NCBI GenBank assembly: GCA_903851035.1
Contig: CAINND010000089.1
Span: 51,220-115,219, forward strand
Direction of reading: 5' to 3'
DNA from: an uncultured Acidobacteriota bacterium
GTDB lineage: Bacteria > Acidobacteriota > Terriglobia > Terriglobales > Acidobacteriaceae
Length of the DNA: 64,000 nucleotides
In this document: positions 19,901-30,275 of the stretch, piece by piece
Position numbering within the stretch: the stretch's first letter is position 1
Layout: each line of letters starts with the position of its first letter
The notes under the pieces: model-generated
Database searches by the model: none
Seen by the model: the letters and a program-made list of their open reading frames with translations, nothing else
Told to the model about the DNA's origin: nothing
Program-made: the position numbers and the translations under genes

Positions 19901-21436
19901 TTACTTTTTGACTCTCCGCTGATGGGTGCTGGGAATCCGCATATCCTCCCGGTACTTGGCCACCGTGCGCCGCGTCACCTGGATGCCCTGCGATTGCAGA
20001 ATGTGCGTAATCTGCTCGTCGGTCAGCGGCCGGGCGGGGTCTTCGTCTTCAATCAGCTTCTTCACGCGGCGTTTCAGGATCAGCAGCGAGGTGCCCTCGC
20101 CCTCCGGTCCGTTGACGCTTTCACTGAAAAAGTAGCGCAGCTCGAATACGCCCTGTGGCGTGTGCGCATACTTATTGGCCACTGCCCGGCTGACGGTGGA
20201 TGGATGCACCCCGATCTCCTCCGCCACGTCCTTGATCATCATCGGCTTCAACTGGTCGATGCCGTGGTCGAGAAAATCCTTTTGCCGGCCCACGATGGCA
20301 TAGCACACTTTGAGAATCGTCTGCTTGCGCTGCTCGATGTTCTTGATCAGTTGAATGGCCGACTTGTAGCGCTCCTTGACGTAGGTGCGCACTTCCTTCT
20401 CGTTGCCATCGCGGTGCAGCAGCTTGCGGTAGGTTGGATTCAACCTCAGCTGTGGCATGTCATCGTCGTTCATCAGCACAAAGTACTCGTCGCCCTGCTT
20501 GAAGATGGCCACGTCCGGCTCAATCAGCCGCGTCTCCGGCACGTTGTAACGCAGTCCCGGCTTGGGGTCGAGCGTGCGAATCAGCGCCACGCAGCGCTCT
20601 ACTCGCTCCTGGCTTTTGCCCAGGGCCCGGCCAATCTCACGCATCTGCTTGTTCTGCAGCAATCCCAGGTGCTTGTCTACAATGTGGATGGCGTCTTCCA
20701 GCAGCTCCGGCATATCGGGCTCGCCGCCACGGTCGTCGTGGATGCGCCGCAGGTCCTTGAGTTGCGCCAGCAGGCACTCGCGCAGGTCGCGCGCGGCCAC
20801 GCCCATCGGATCCATCTGCCGCACAACTTCCAGCGCCTCGGCCAGCGCATGCGCGGCAAACAAGGGACGCGGCGCGCCACCTTCCTCCAACGGAGGCATG
20901 ATCGCCTGCTGCAGCAGTTCCTCGTCGCTTACCGGCAGGTAGCCGTCGTCGTTCAGGTTGCCAATAATCAGCTCGGCGGCGGCGGCGACATCGGCCTTCA
21001 TGTGCATGGCGCCCAGTTGCCAGCTCAGGTGATCGGTCAGAGTGGTCGGTTTGGCCAGGAAGTTCTCAAAGCTCGGCTTCTCGATGGCCTCCAGCTCGGT
21101 GTGGCTGCGGTAACCGGGGTCGAGATAATCGTTGAAGAACGAGCCGAAGTCCACTTCCTCAAAAGGATCGCGCTCCTCGGGAGTCTTGGCCGGCTCCTCG
21201 GCGCTGGTGGCCTGGCTTTCGCGCTCGCGCTGCTCTTCGCGCGCGCCAATCTCGTCAATCGTGGGAACCATGTCCATGTACTCGTCGAGTACAGGATTTT
21301 CCACCATCTCCTCGTTGATCATGTCCTTGAGCTCAAGCTTGTTGAGCGCAAGCACGCTGACCATCTGCACCAGTCCCGGAGTAAGGATCTGGCGCTGCGT
21401 CACCTTCAGATTCAGCTTTGTGGAAAGCGAAACCAT
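19901..21436 (-). CDS. rpoN: RNA polymerase sigma-54 factor
   Basis: STKLNLKVTQRQILTPGLVQMVSVLALNKLEL...VHPSTVSRAVANKYAHTPQGVFELRYFFSE...RRTVAKYREDMRIPSTHQRR (RpoN box). Confidence 0.97.
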   Translation of the reverse strand: MVSLSTKLNLKVTQRQILTPGLVQMVSVLALNKLELKDMINEEMVENPVLDEYMDMVPTIDEIGAREEQRERESQATSAEEPAKTPEERDPFEEVDFGSFFNDYLDPGYRSHTELEAIEKPSFENFLAKPTTLTDHLSWQLGAMHMKADVAAAAELIIGNLNDDGYLPVSDEELLQQAIMPPLEEGGAPRPLFAAHALAEALEVVRQMDPMGVAARDLRECLLAQLKDLRRIHDDRGGEPDMPELLEDAIHIVDKHLGLLQNKQMREIGRALGKSQERVERCVALIRTLDPKPGLRYNVPETRLIEPDVAIFKQGDEYFVLMNDDDMPQLRLNPTYRKLLHRDGNEKEVRTYVKERYKSAIQLIKNIEQRKQTILKVCYAIVGRQKDFLDHGIDQLKPMMIKDVAEEIGVHPSTVSRAVANKYAHTPQGVFELRYFFSESVNGPEGEGTSLLILKRRVKKLIEDEDPARPLTDEQITHILQSQGIQVTRRTVAKYREDMRIPSTHQRRVKK

Positions 21437-21577
21437 GCGCACGAATGAGGGGAAGTTTCCCGCTTCGATTCTAAACCAGTTTGAGGGAATTACTAGGCCT
21501 GATGTACTTCCGTGTGAGGCGCACCGCAGATTGCACCGCAGATTCCGAAAACTGTCGCTTCCCGAATCGGTCGTTTT

Positions 21578-22306
21578 CTAGATTAGTGTGAAGCCTTCAC
21601 CCAGGTACACACGCTTCACCTCTGGGTCGTTGCCCAGTTCCTCGGGAGTTCCGGTGCGGAAGATGCGGCCGTCGTTGATGATGTAGGCACGGTCGGTGAC
21701 CGAAAGCGTTTCGCGTACATTGTGATCGGTAATCAGCACGCCGATGCCGCTCTCTTTGAGGCTGAAGATGATCTTCTGCAGGTCAAGCACGGCGATCGGG
21801 TCAATGCCGCTGAAAGGCTCGTCCAGCAGGATGAACGTAGGGTTGATGCACAGCGCGCGGGCAATCTCCACCCGGCGGCGCTCGCCACCGCTCAGCGCGT
21901 AGCCTTTGTTCTTGCGGATGTGTCCGAGGCCAAGCTGATCGAGCAGCCCTTCCATCTTGACGCGGCGATCGGCCACCGTGGAGCTCTGCGTCTCCAGCAC
22001 GGCCATGATGTTCTCTTCCACCGTCAGCTTGCGGAAGACCGAAGCCTCCTGCGGCAAGTAGCTGATGCCGTGGTGGCGCGCCCGCAGGTACATGGGCACG
22101 TCGGTAATGTCCGTGTCGCCGATCATCACCCGCCCGGTGTCCGGCGGAATCAATCCGACAATAATGTAAAAGCTGGTTGTCTTGCCGGCGCCGTTGGGGC
22201 CAAGCAGTCCCACGACTTCGCCGCGGCTCACGCTCAGCGAAACTCCGTTCACGACCCGGCGGCCGCGGTAACTCTTGCCGATTTCTTCAGTGGAAAGCGT
22301 CTGCAT
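21578..22306 (-). CDS. lptB: LPS export ABC transporter ATP-binding protein
   Basis: [28 protein letters not shown]...[21 protein letters not shown]...[13 protein letters not shown]. Confidence 0.95.
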   Translation of the reverse strand: MQTLSTEEIGKSYRGRRVVNGVSLSVSRGEVVGLLGPNGAGKTTSFYIIVGLIPPDTGRVMIGDTDITDVPMYLRARHHGISYLPQEASVFRKLTVEENIMAVLETQSSTVADRRVKMEGLLDQLGLGHIRKNKGYALSGGERRRVEIARALCINPTFILLDEPFSGIDPIAVLDLQKIIFSLKESGIGVLITDHNVRETLSVTDRAYIINDGRIFRTGTPEELGNDPEVKRVYLGEGFTLI

Positions 22307-24612
22307 CAGCGCGCTACGTGGGTATTGGTCACGGTCCGCGAGGAACCGTTGCCCTCGACGACCACCCTATCATCGTGGCTATAGAAGGTCAACGAATCAC
22401 CACGCGTCGTGCCGTTAACCGGATCGCTCAAGGCCGGCGACCCACCGGTCATCACATAGGTGGATGTTGCCGCCGTGTACACCAGGCGCTCGCCCTCGGC
22501 GCGGCGCTCCTGCTGGCGCACCAGCACCTGGCCTGTGGCCACAATGCGGTCAAGCTGGCTCGGTCCCGGCGTGCGCGACGCACTCTGCGGATTCAAAAAG
22601 ACGTCGGCATGGTCGGCGGTCATCACACCATCCTCGCTGCGGGTTGTAACCCCGCCGGAGTAGTGCGCCTGGCGCTCGTTGTCGGTGTAGTCCAGCCGCG
22701 GCGCCGTCACCAGCATCGTCGTGGCCTTACCTTTCTGATCCACCTGCAAAAAGATGCTGCTCACCAGCCGCTTGCGGTCGCCAATGGCCACAATCGTCCG
22801 CGCCTTCTGGTCAAAGTCAATGGTTGGAGCCTCCACAATATTGGAGCCCTGCCACAACCGCGCGCCGCCCGTGTAGTGTGCCAGACCGGTTCGCTGCATG
22901 GCATTCATCGCGCGGGCCGTCACATGCACCGGATCGGAGGTGGCCAGCAGCGCGCCGTTGGGCTGCTGCTTCAACTCGCTATAAGTGGTCTTCACGTTGC
23001 CCATGGCAAAGGCCTCGCCGGTGCGCCGCACCAGCCGGATCGAGTCGGCCGTTGTCGTCATGCCGCCGTCCACAATGCGCGGGTTGCCGGTCAGCGTCAT
23101 CGCATCATCCTGCGGAGAATAGCTGGCATGTTCCCCGGTGCTGGTGCGTCCACCCGGTTCGTTGTTGGAGCTCTGCGCCTCCATGTAGCGGAAGTGTCCC
23201 TCCTGCAGCACGCGGCTCACCTCTCCGCCCGGCGTAAAGTAGCTTACCAGCCGTTCGCTGGAACTCACCTTATCGGGCATTCCAGGCTGTGAGGTACGGG
23301 TGCGCACATCGCCCGTGCCGTGCACAGTGCGCAACTTGTTCTGCGCGCCAAATTCCGCGGTAAACAACTGCGCATCCACCACGGTCTGCTCGCCGGCGTT
23401 CTTGCCGCCAATTGTTTTCAGCACCGCCTCGCCCGGCCCCAGTGTGCGCGCCGAACTCAACTCCTGGCTGTCTTTGTTCAGCAGAAAGGTCATCGCCTCG
23501 GAGGTCATGGTGAGCGACTGCGGATTGGCCACGCCTGCCGCCGGATCGCGGCTTAACACCACACCGTGCATCGCATCAATCGTCTGCGCCCGCGATTGCC
23601 GCCGCTCGGCCCTTCCCTTCTTGCCGGTTGGCTGTATCGGCACCGTCACAGTCACAAAGTGCACCACCATCTCACTGGCCTTGCCCGTGGCATTCTGCGG
23701 ATTGGACTCCATCTGCACTCCGCCCATGAAGTGCGCCTGTTCCAGTGCGTTGGCCGCGCCCATCTTAAGTTCCGCAAGCGGCGAACGCAGCTTGACTCCT
23801 CCGCCATCCGCCATCTCCACTCCATGGCTGGCGTGCACATTCTGCACTGCGTTTTCCGCCGTCAGATCCAGGATGGCCAACCCAGCGCGCACCTGGCGCT
23901 GGCTCGTAGTCAGCAGTGTGGTATTCAATTCCAATATTCGAGGCTCTTTGGTAATCCGCCCATCGTGGGCAACGATGTGCGCCGGCTCCGCGCCATCGGT
24001 CAACACATCCACATCCTGGTGGAGCAGCAGAATGCTCTGTTTGGTGTCAAAGGTCGCGCCGAGCGCCGTGCCCGACGCCTGCGGCACACGGAATTCCACC
24101 CGTCCATCGGTATGCGCTATGCCGGTCTTCTGGCTAAAGACCAGCCCATCGGTGCGCAGGTGGATGGGATTCTTCATCTCGCGCGGCGGGCTCTGATCGT
24201 CCAGCAGCTTGCCTTCGGTGTTGCCCTCAAGGTCAATGTGCACCTCGCCGCGAGCCTCCACCGTGCCGGCCTTCTGGTCGTAGTCAAAATCGCTGCCGTA
24301 TATCTGATCGAAGCGGTCGGAGTTGCGTCCATAGACGATGATGTTGACGTTCTGCAGGTGGGCGCGCCCACCCTCCTTGTACTGCACCACCTTGGAGGCA
24401 TGGATAGTGAATAGCGTACGGCCGCCCTCGCTCTTGTTGAGCGTGAAGCCCTCGCTGGACTGCTGCACCTCAATGCCAAGTTTTGCGGGAAGGTTCTTCA
24501 GCAGCAGGCGCTGCTGGATGCGGGCGTAAAAATAAAAACCGGCCACCACCGCGATGGCCACAATGGCCAGCCCGGCAAACCACTTCCGCAGCCGAACGAT
24601 GGATACCGACAT
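22306..24612 (-). CDS. LptC/LptA (OstA)-like periplasmic LPS-transport protein, 768 aa, apparent multi-domain fusion
   Basis: N-terminal TM anchor ([33 protein letters not shown]) followed by repeated OstA-like beta segments; overlaps lptB start by 1 bp. Confidence 0.75.
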   Translation of the reverse strand: MSVSIVRLRKWFAGLAIVAIAVVAGFYFYARIQQRLLLKNLPAKLGIEVQQSSEGFTLNKSEGGRTLFTIHASKVVQYKEGGRAHLQNVNIIVYGRNSDRFDQIYGSDFDYDQKAGTVEARGEVHIDLEGNTEGKLLDDQSPPREMKNPIHLRTDGLVFSQKTGIAHTDGRVEFRVPQASGTALGATFDTKQSILLLHQDVDVLTDGAEPAHIVAHDGRITKEPRILELNTTLLTTSQRQVRAGLAILDLTAENAVQNVHASHGVEMADGGGVKLRSPLAELKMGAANALEQAHFMGGVQMESNPQNATGKASEMVVHFVTVTVPIQPTGKKGRAERRQSRAQTIDAMHGVVLSRDPAAGVANPQSLTMTSEAMTFLLNKDSQELSSARTLGPGEAVLKTIGGKNAGEQTVVDAQLFTAEFGAQNKLRTVHGTGDVRTRTSQPGMPDKVSSSERLVSYFTPGGEVSRVLQEGHFRYMEAQSSNNEPGGRTSTGEHASYSPQDDAMTLTGNPRIVDGGMTTTADSIRLVRRTGEAFAMGNVKTTYSELKQQPNGALLATSDPVHVTARAMNAMQRTGLAHYTGGARLWQGSNIVEAPTIDFDQKARTIVAIGDRKRLVSSIFLQVDQKGKATTMLVTAPRLDYTDNERQAHYSGGVTTRSEDGVMTADHADVFLNPQSASRTPGPSQLDRIVATGQVLVRQQERRAEGERLVYTAATSTYVMTGGSPALSDPVNGTTRGDSLTFYSHDDRVVVEGNGSSRTVTNTHVAR

Positions 24613-24638
24613 TATGCTACCAGTGTACGCGACCTGAC

Positions 24639-26417
24639 TTACGGCTCAAAACCAACGTCGCCCTGCGGCAAACCGCGCGGCTCTTCGCGGCGGTAATCGC
24701 TCAGGATCAGTTGCAGCCCGCCGCCAAAATCCGGGTGCATGTTCTGCTCAATACGGTAGAGCACATCCAAACGGTCGCCGCCCGTCACCGGCGCTTGCTC
24801 CAGCCGGTGAGCCATACGCCAGCCCAGCACGTCCATGCCACGCGCCAGTGGACCATTCTGCGCGCCATAGCGCTTCAACTTCAGCTTCAGGTGCTTCTCG
24901 CGCATCACCCGAACCTCGCCCATCACGGCTGCCCCACGCGTAAAAAATACCGGGTCAGGATTCCCCATCCCGAAAGGTTGCAGCGCGCGCAACGACTCAA
25001 AGAACACTGGCGTCACCTGGTCCAACTCAATCTCGGCGTCATACTCCGTCACCGGCTCCATGGCGCCCGTCTCCATGCGCGCCAGCGCGTACTCGTTCAG
25101 CCTCCTCCGCAAATCGGGAATGTGTTCACTGCACATGGCAAAACCCACGGCATGAGCGTGGCCGCCAAAGCGCAGGAAGAGCTCCGGCACGCTCTCCAGG
25201 GCATCCAGCAGATGGAAGCCCGGCACCGAGCGCCCACTTCCGTGCGCTTCCAGTCCATCGCGCGCAATCACCACTGCCGGGCGGCCAAAGCGATCCACCA
25301 CGCGCGAGGCGCAGATGCCGATGACACCGCGGTGCCAGCCATCGCCATCCACCACCATGACCGCGGCTTCGCGCAACTCGTCGCTCTGCTGCACCTGCTC
25401 CAGCACGGCCTCGCTGATGCGCTGCTCCTCCTGCTGCCGCGCGATGTTCAACTGGTTCAGCCGCTCGGCCAGTTCCCTGGCGCGCGCGGCGTCGCGCACG
25501 GTAAACAGCTCCACCACGTCGCCGGCAACGTCCATGCGCCCGGCGGCGTTGATGCGCGGCGCGATGCGGAAGGCCACCTCCTGCGCGCTCACTGTACGGC
25601 CGTGGTTCAGTTCGCATACTTCCAGCAGCGCTTTCAATCCAGGATTCGCCACCGTGCGCAGCCCTTCCAATCCCAGCCGCACAAATACGCGGTTTTCGCC
25701 CAGCAGCGGCACCGCATCGGCCACCGTGGCAATGGCCACTATCTTCAAAAAGGATTCCACCAGCCTTCCGCGCCCGGCACGCTCCAGCAGCGCCTGCGCC
25801 ACCTTAAAGGCCACACCAGCGCCGCTCAGCCCCTTGCACGGGTACCCGCAACCCGGCTGATTCGGATTCAGCACGCTCAATGCTCGCGGCACACCTTCAC
25901 CCGTGGCCACCAGGTGGTGGTCGGTCACGATCAGGTCCACGCCCACGCGCTCGGCCGTCTCGGCGGCGGCAAAGGCCCGTATACCGGTGTCCACGCTGAT
26001 GATGAGCTTCACGCCCTCGCTGGCCGCGCGCTCAATCACCTCGTCGCGCATGCCGTAGCCTTCCAGCAAGCGGTGCGGCACATGGAAGCTGCATTGCCCG
26101 CCCAGCAGTTCCACGGCAGTCTTCAGGATGACCGTCGCCATCGTGCCATCCACGTCGTAGTCGCCGTAGATGAGCACCGGCTCGCGTTGCGCAATGGCCC
26201 GCTCCAGCCGTTCAACGGCCGCGGCCATGCCCAGCATCAGCATGGGATCGTGCAAGTCTTTTAACGTGGGATGCAGGAAGCGGTGCGCCTCCTCCGGGTT
26301 TTGTATGCCGCGCGCAGCCAGCAGGCTGGCCACTGCCTCCGGCAGTTCCGTGGCGGCCGTCAACAGCCGGGCGATTTTCTCCGCACCCGGTGCGCTGCTC
26401 CTTTTTTGCCAGCGCAC
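24639..26417 (-). CDS. recJ: Single-stranded-DNA-specific exonuclease
   Basis: LIYGDYDVDGTMATVILKTAV...VDLIVTDHHL (DHH) ... FGGHAHAVGFAM. Confidence 0.95.
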   Translation of the reverse strand: MRWQKRSSAPGAEKIARLLTAATELPEAVASLLAARGIQNPEEAHRFLHPTLKDLHDPMLMLGMAAAVERLERAIAQREPVLIYGDYDVDGTMATVILKTAVELLGGQCSFHVPHRLLEGYGMRDEVIERAASEGVKLIISVDTGIRAFAAAETAERVGVDLIVTDHHLVATGEGVPRALSVLNPNQPGCGYPCKGLSGAGVAFKVAQALLERAGRGRLVESFLKIVAIATVADAVPLLGENRVFVRLGLEGLRTVANPGLKALLEVCELNHGRTVSAQEVAFRIAPRINAAGRMDVAGDVVELFTVRDAARARELAERLNQLNIARQQEEQRISEAVLEQVQQSDELREAAVMVVDGDGWHRGVIGICASRVVDRFGRPAVVIARDGLEAHGSGRSVPGFHLLDALESVPELFLRFGGHAHAVGFAMCSEHIPDLRRRLNEYALARMETGAMEPVTEYDAEIELDQVTPVFFESLRALQPFGMGNPDPVFFTRGAAVMGEVRVMREKHLKLKLKRYGAQNGPLARGMDVLGWRMAHRLEQAPVTGGDRLDVLYRIEQNMHPDFGGGLQLILSDYRREEPRGLPQGDVGFEP

Positions 26418-26419
26418 GG

Positions 26420-26893
26420 TCAGCGCTCGTCCTCTTCGCCGCCCTCGGCGGGACCATCGATCATGATGCCGCCCAGGTCGTCGGCCATCTCCTCAAGCGC
26501 CTTGTAGGTCTCGTACCACTCGGTCATGATCTCGCAAACGAACATGACGCCCTGGTGCGGAAATCCCAGTTGGATAAAGCCCATCTGTCCGCTGTGCGCG
26601 CGCAGCAGCCGTGCATTCTCCAAGTCGTCGGCGCGGCTTAGCCGGCTGCGCCGCAACTCACTGGTCAGCAACTCCACGTCGTCGGCATCCAGTTGTGCGG
26701 TGTTCACCGTCAAAAAGGCCGCGCCACTGGATCGCGCCAGCTCCACAAAGTCCTTCCAGCTCTCTGTAACGTCCTCTCCGTCCCAAAGAACGCTGGGCAT
26801 CTCGTCCGGGATATAGCCCGGAAAGTGCTTCATCCCTACACCCTGGGTGAAGGCATAAATATCGTCGTGAATGGCATTCAGGTCGTTGAGCAT
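26420..26893 (-). CDS. Hypothetical protein, acidic
   Basis: 157-aa ORF directly upstream of recJ in the same direction; no family recognised. Confidence 0.6.
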   Translation of the reverse strand: MLNDLNAIHDDIYAFTQGVGMKHFPGYIPDEMPSVLWDGEDVTESWKDFVELARSSGAAFLTVNTAQLDADDVELLTSELRRSRLSRADDLENARLLRAHSGQMGFIQLGFPHQGVMFVCEIMTEWYETYKALEEMADDLGGIMIDGPAEGGEEDER

Positions 26894-27203
26894 CGCCTTG
26901 CAGTTCTAACAAATGCCCGCCGCGCCTGCAACCGGAGACTCCGCCAGGCAGCCCCGGCTTCCTCTAACGGGCTTTATTTGCCGCATTCTTCAGTTTTCCG
27001 CCGCGCCTGCCGTTACCACACTTGGCGGTAGCCGGGAGAGTGGCCAAATCGATGTCACTTCAGCCTGGCCGTACACCAGTAGGCCATCCCCGGGTGGACG
27101 CTATCTGCCGACTCTCGTAACCGCCTGGGCGGCACGTTCCGTTGACGCCCTTTCGGGGATGGCACAGCATGAAGTTGCGGTGATTCAACCAGGACGGATC
27201 AAT

Positions 27204-27740
27204 ATGTCGCAGTACCCATCCCGGAATAGACAGCAGAGGGGCTTCACCATTCTGGAGCTGCTCATCGCCGTCGGCATCATCATCATCGTCGCCGCCATTG
27301 CCATTCCTAACCTTCTGCGCGCCCGCGTGGCAGCCAATGAGGCCTCTGCCGTGCAATCGCTGCGTGCCGTCAACTCCGCCCAGATCGGCTACCTGCAGGT
27401 TTATCCCGACCTTGGCACCTACGCCTGCCAGCTCAGCTACCTGGGGCCGCCCCTGGGCAGCACGCCGGTCAATTCCACGGCCGCCGACCTGATTGATGTG
27501 CAGCTCGCCAGCGGCATCAAAAGTGGCTATGCATTTGCCATGAACTGCACTCCACCTGCCTCGAATGGCACCACCGGTTACGAGGTCAAGGCAGCCCCCA
27601 CGGGAGCCAGCATCACGGGCTCCTCCTGCGGCACCAGCAGCGGACGCTGCTTCTACACCAGCTACCAGGGGACGGTGTACATCTTCAACGGCGTGGGCAG
27701 CTCGGACGGCTCACCCTACAGCCTCTCACCCATCTCCTGA
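27204..27740 (+). CDS. Type IV pilin-like (prepilin) protein
   Basis: Prepilin leader QQRGFTILELLIAVGIIIIVAAIAIPNLLRARVAANEASAVQSLRAVNSAQ; start Met 27204 inferred. Confidence 0.85.
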   Translation: MSQYPSRNRQQRGFTILELLIAVGIIIIVAAIAIPNLLRARVAANEASAVQSLRAVNSAQIGYLQVYPDLGTYACQLSYLGPPLGSTPVNSTAADLIDVQLASGIKSGYAFAMNCTPPASNGTTGYEVKAAPTGASITGSSCGTSSGRCFYTSYQGTVYIFNGVGSSDGSPYSLSPIS

Positions 27741-27762
27741 CCGACTCTTGCGGACACAAAAA

Positions 27763-27783
27763 GCCCCGCGCAATGGCGGGGCC
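27763..27783 (+). terminator. Intrinsic terminator between pilin and DUF507 genes
   Basis: GCCCCGC-GCAAT-GGCGGGGC. Confidence 0.65.
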
Positions 27784-27809
27784 GGTTTACTTAAGTCGCT
27801 CTTATTCAG

Positions 27810-28085
27810 CTATATACCGAGCTTCTTAACCTCGTCGTTATAGTATTTGTGGTACAGAATGTTCCATTCCGCGCTGCCTTCGGGGATGATGCGCGTCTGG
27901 TTCTCGATCTTCTGGCGCGCGGCTTTGTCCAGCTTTTCCTCGTTTACCAGCAGATCTTCCAGCACTCGCCGCAGCTCCTGGCGAATGTCATCGTAGCCTT
28001 CCAGGAATTCCACGTCGCTCATGCCGGCCAGTTGCTCGGTGCTGACGGCCGCCAGCTTGTTCAGCTTTTCGCGAGACAGTCTCAT
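27810..28085 (-). CDS. DUF507 family protein (copy 1)
   Basis: MRLSREKLNKLAAV...EEKLDKAARQKIENQTRIIPEGSAEWNILYHKYYNDEVKKLG. Confidence 0.8.
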   Translation of the reverse strand: MRLSREKLNKLAAVSTEQLAGMSDVEFLEGYDDIRQELRRVLEDLLVNEEKLDKAARQKIENQTRIIPEGSAEWNILYHKYYNDEVKKLGI

Positions 28086-28360
28086 AGTACCGCCTTGTAT
28101 TTGCGCACCAGTTCGTTCTTTACCTTCTTGAACATCTCCTGGTAGTTGGCGCCGCGGTTACGCATCTCATCGGAGTACGCTTCAAGGATGACCCGCACTT
28201 CGTCGTTGATGCGGTCCTCGAGGCTTAGCTCCTCGACCATGCAGTTCTGCACCCGCTCCGCCACCTTTTCCGGTGCCGCGCTCTTGATGAAGTGGTTCGC
28301 CTGCAGGCGTTTAACGACTTGCTTGGCCAGGTAGCCTACGTATTCTTTGGAGAAGAGCAT
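28082..28360 (-). CDS. DUF507 family protein (copy 2)
   Basis: MLFSKEYVGYLAKQVVKRLQANHFIKSAAPEKVAERVQNCMVEELSLEDRINDEVRVILEAYSDEMRNRGANYQEMFKKVKNELVRKYKAVL; 4-bp overlap with copy 1; start Met 28360. Confidence 0.8.
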   Translation of the reverse strand: MLFSKEYVGYLAKQVVKRLQANHFIKSAAPEKVAERVQNCMVEELSLEDRINDEVRVILEAYSDEMRNRGANYQEMFKKVKNELVRKYKAVL

Positions 28361-28389
28361 GTTGTCCGGTTTCGAGAGCCTTACTGAAT

Positions 28390-29598
28390 ATGCAGATTTT
28401 ATCACACGCCCGCCCGGCGGCGCAGCCAGCGCCGTCGCACCGGCCGCACTCCTTCCGTTACACTGCTCTATCGCAGCTTCGTCACTGCCGCGGCTTTGAG
28501 GTCCACGCCATCCAATCGCTGGCCAATTTCGTCCGCCACGCCGCCCAGCAGGAAGGCTTCGACCTTTGCGGCATCGCCCCCACGGCACCCCTGGCCGAGC
28601 TCGAATACTTCCCTGCCTGGATTGCTGCCCAGCGCCACGGCGAGATGGAGTATCTGGCCTCCCGCAATGAGCAGGGTGAGCTCAAGCGCGCCGACCTGGC
28701 CAACGTAGCCCCCTGGGCGCGATCAGCCATCGTCTGCGCCGACAGTTACCACTCCGCGCAGCCGCTTTCCACCGAGTGCGACGACTCCAAGCGCGGATGG
28801 ATTTCCCGTTACGCCTTCCTTGAGGGTGACTACCACGACATACTGCTGCCGCGCCTCCGCGCCCTGGAAGCACGCCTCGTCGCAGAAACCGCTACGCGCG
28901 GACTCGCCGAGCCCCGTACATGGTGCTATGTGGATACCGGCCCCATCGTCGAGCGCGTGCTGGCCGCTCACTCCGGCATCGGCTGGACGGGCAAAAACAC
29001 CCTGATCCTCAACCAGCAGCTTGGCAGCTTTCTCTTTCTTGGCGTGATGCTTACCTCGCTGGAGTTACCTGCCGACACGCCCTCCGAAGACCGCTGCGGC
29101 AGTTGCACCCTCTGCCTGGACGCCTGCCCCACCCAGGCACTGACCGCTCCGCGCCAGATGGATGCCACGCGCTGCATCTCCTACCTAACCATCGAGCAGC
29201 GCTCGGCCGTCGATCCAGAGCTACGCAAGGCCGCGGGGCGCCACCTCTTTGGCTGCGACATCTGTCAGGACGTCTGCCCCTGGAACCGCCGCGCGCCATT
29301 CTCCACCAGTTCCGCGCTCCACCCCCGTACCGAACTCGTCAATCCCCGCCTGGACTGGATTTCCTGTATGAACGAGGAGGAGTTTCGACGCGTCTTTCGC
29401 CATACGCCCGTCAAGCGCGCCAAACTCCGTGGAATTCTCCGTGCGTCCGCCCTGGCCATGGGCAACAGCGGCGACCGCGCACACCTGCCGCGCCTGCGTG
29501 AGCTGGCCCGGCACACCGACCCGGCCGTGGCCGAACACGCCCGCTGGGCCATCGCACGACTGGAGTCCGATGATGCAAAGGGCACCCATCTTCCTTGA
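28390..29598 (+). CDS. queG: Epoxyqueuosine reductase (start uncertain)
   Basis: Fe-S motifs CGSCTLCLDACPTQAL and CDICQDVCPWNRRAP; GWTGKNTLILNQQLGSFLFLG; the first ~35 residues look non-native. Confidence 0.9.
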   Translation: MQILSHARPAAQPAPSHRPHSFRYTALSQLRHCRGFEVHAIQSLANFVRHAAQQEGFDLCGIAPTAPLAELEYFPAWIAAQRHGEMEYLASRNEQGELKRADLANVAPWARSAIVCADSYHSAQPLSTECDDSKRGWISRYAFLEGDYHDILLPRLRALEARLVAETATRGLAEPRTWCYVDTGPIVERVLAAHSGIGWTGKNTLILNQQLGSFLFLGVMLTSLELPADTPSEDRCGSCTLCLDACPTQALTAPRQMDATRCISYLTIEQRSAVDPELRKAAGRHLFGCDICQDVCPWNRRAPFSTSSALHPRTELVNPRLDWISCMNEEEFRRVFRHTPVKRAKLRGILRASALAMGNSGDRAHLPRLRELARHTDPAVAEHARWAIARLESDDAKGTHLP

Positions 29599-29953
29599 GC
29601 CCGAACGCCGCCGCGCCACGCACGCCGGCCGCGTCGTCACCCGTTGTGCTCGCCTCTTTGCCCGCCGCTCATTGGACATCCGCGCCAGCCTCATTGCCTT
29701 TGTCGCCGGCGGCGAAGAACTCCAGGTGCAGGCCCGCACCTGTGACCTTTCACCAAGCGGAGCCGGACTGACCCTCACCCGCCCCCTTCCTACCGGCACT
29801 TTGGTGCTGCTTACGCTGCGACTGCCCGGCGGCATGGGTTGTCTCAGCCTGAAGGCCATCGTTGCCCGTGGTAAGGGATATAGAGCGGGAGTGCACTTTG
29901 TAGCGCCCACGCCCGAGCAGCGACTCCTGCTCGGCGAACTTTGCTGTGCCTGA
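29570..29953 (+). CDS. PilZ-domain-like protein
   Basis: ERRRATHAGRVV...CDLSPSGAGLTLTRPLPTGTLVLLTLRLP...GYRAGVHFV; ATG at 29570 overlaps the queG 3' end. Confidence 0.65.
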   Translation: MMQRAPIFLEPERRRATHAGRVVTRCARLFARRSLDIRASLIAFVAGGEELQVQARTCDLSPSGAGLTLTRPLPTGTLVLLTLRLPGGMGCLSLKAIVARGKGYRAGVHFVAPTPEQRLLLGELCCA

Positions 29954-30016
29954 TTCGATTTTCTTACTGGAGTCATGCCGAAGCACCCGCCGTGGACTTT
30001 TCGCGGGCAAGAGAAA

Positions 30017-30039
30017 AGGCCCTTGGGGGATGAGGGCCT
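30017..30039. terminator. Bidirectional intrinsic terminator
   Basis: AGGCCCT-tgggggatg-AGGGCCT between convergent genes. Confidence 0.65.
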
Positions 30040-30071
30040 CTAGTCTGGTTCTTAACTAACTGCTTAAATAA

Positions 30072-30275
30072 TTAGCCGCGGTTTACGTTTTGAGCCTGCA
30101 GGCCTTTCGGTCCGGTCACGCACTCAAACTCCACCGTCTCGCCTTCGTTCAGGGTACGATATCCGCTTTCCTGGATTACCGAGTAATGCACGAAAACGTC
30201 TTCACCCGTGCTGCGCTGGATGAAACCGTAACCTTTCGCGCCGTTGAACCACTTGACAGTACCTTTCTCTCTCAC
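30072..30275 (-). CDS. Cold-shock protein (CspA family)
   Basis: [51 protein letters not shown]. Confidence 0.95.
   Translation of the reverse strand: MREKGTVKWFNGAKGYGFIQRSTGEDVFVHYSVIQESGYRTLNEGETVEFECVTGPKGLQAQNVNRG

Noticed and set aside
19922-21448. 508-aa plus-strand ORF
   Set aside because: Antisense to rpoN; no domain signature.
24483-26264. 593-aa plus-strand ORF
   Set aside because: Antisense to recJ; low-complexity His/Arg/Gln composition.
27130-27203. Possible sigma-54 promoter upstream of the pilin (GGCACGTTCCGTTGA; TGGCACAGCATGAAGTTGC)
   Set aside because: GG-to-GC spacing is 11 and 14 instead of 10 and the -12 GC is missing in the first; does not meet the consensus.
26990-27203. 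Possible GEMM-type cyclic-di-nucleotide riboswitch in the pilin leader
   Set aside because: The diagnostic conserved core (such as GGGACGCAAAGCC) could not be found; only generic GC-rich stems.
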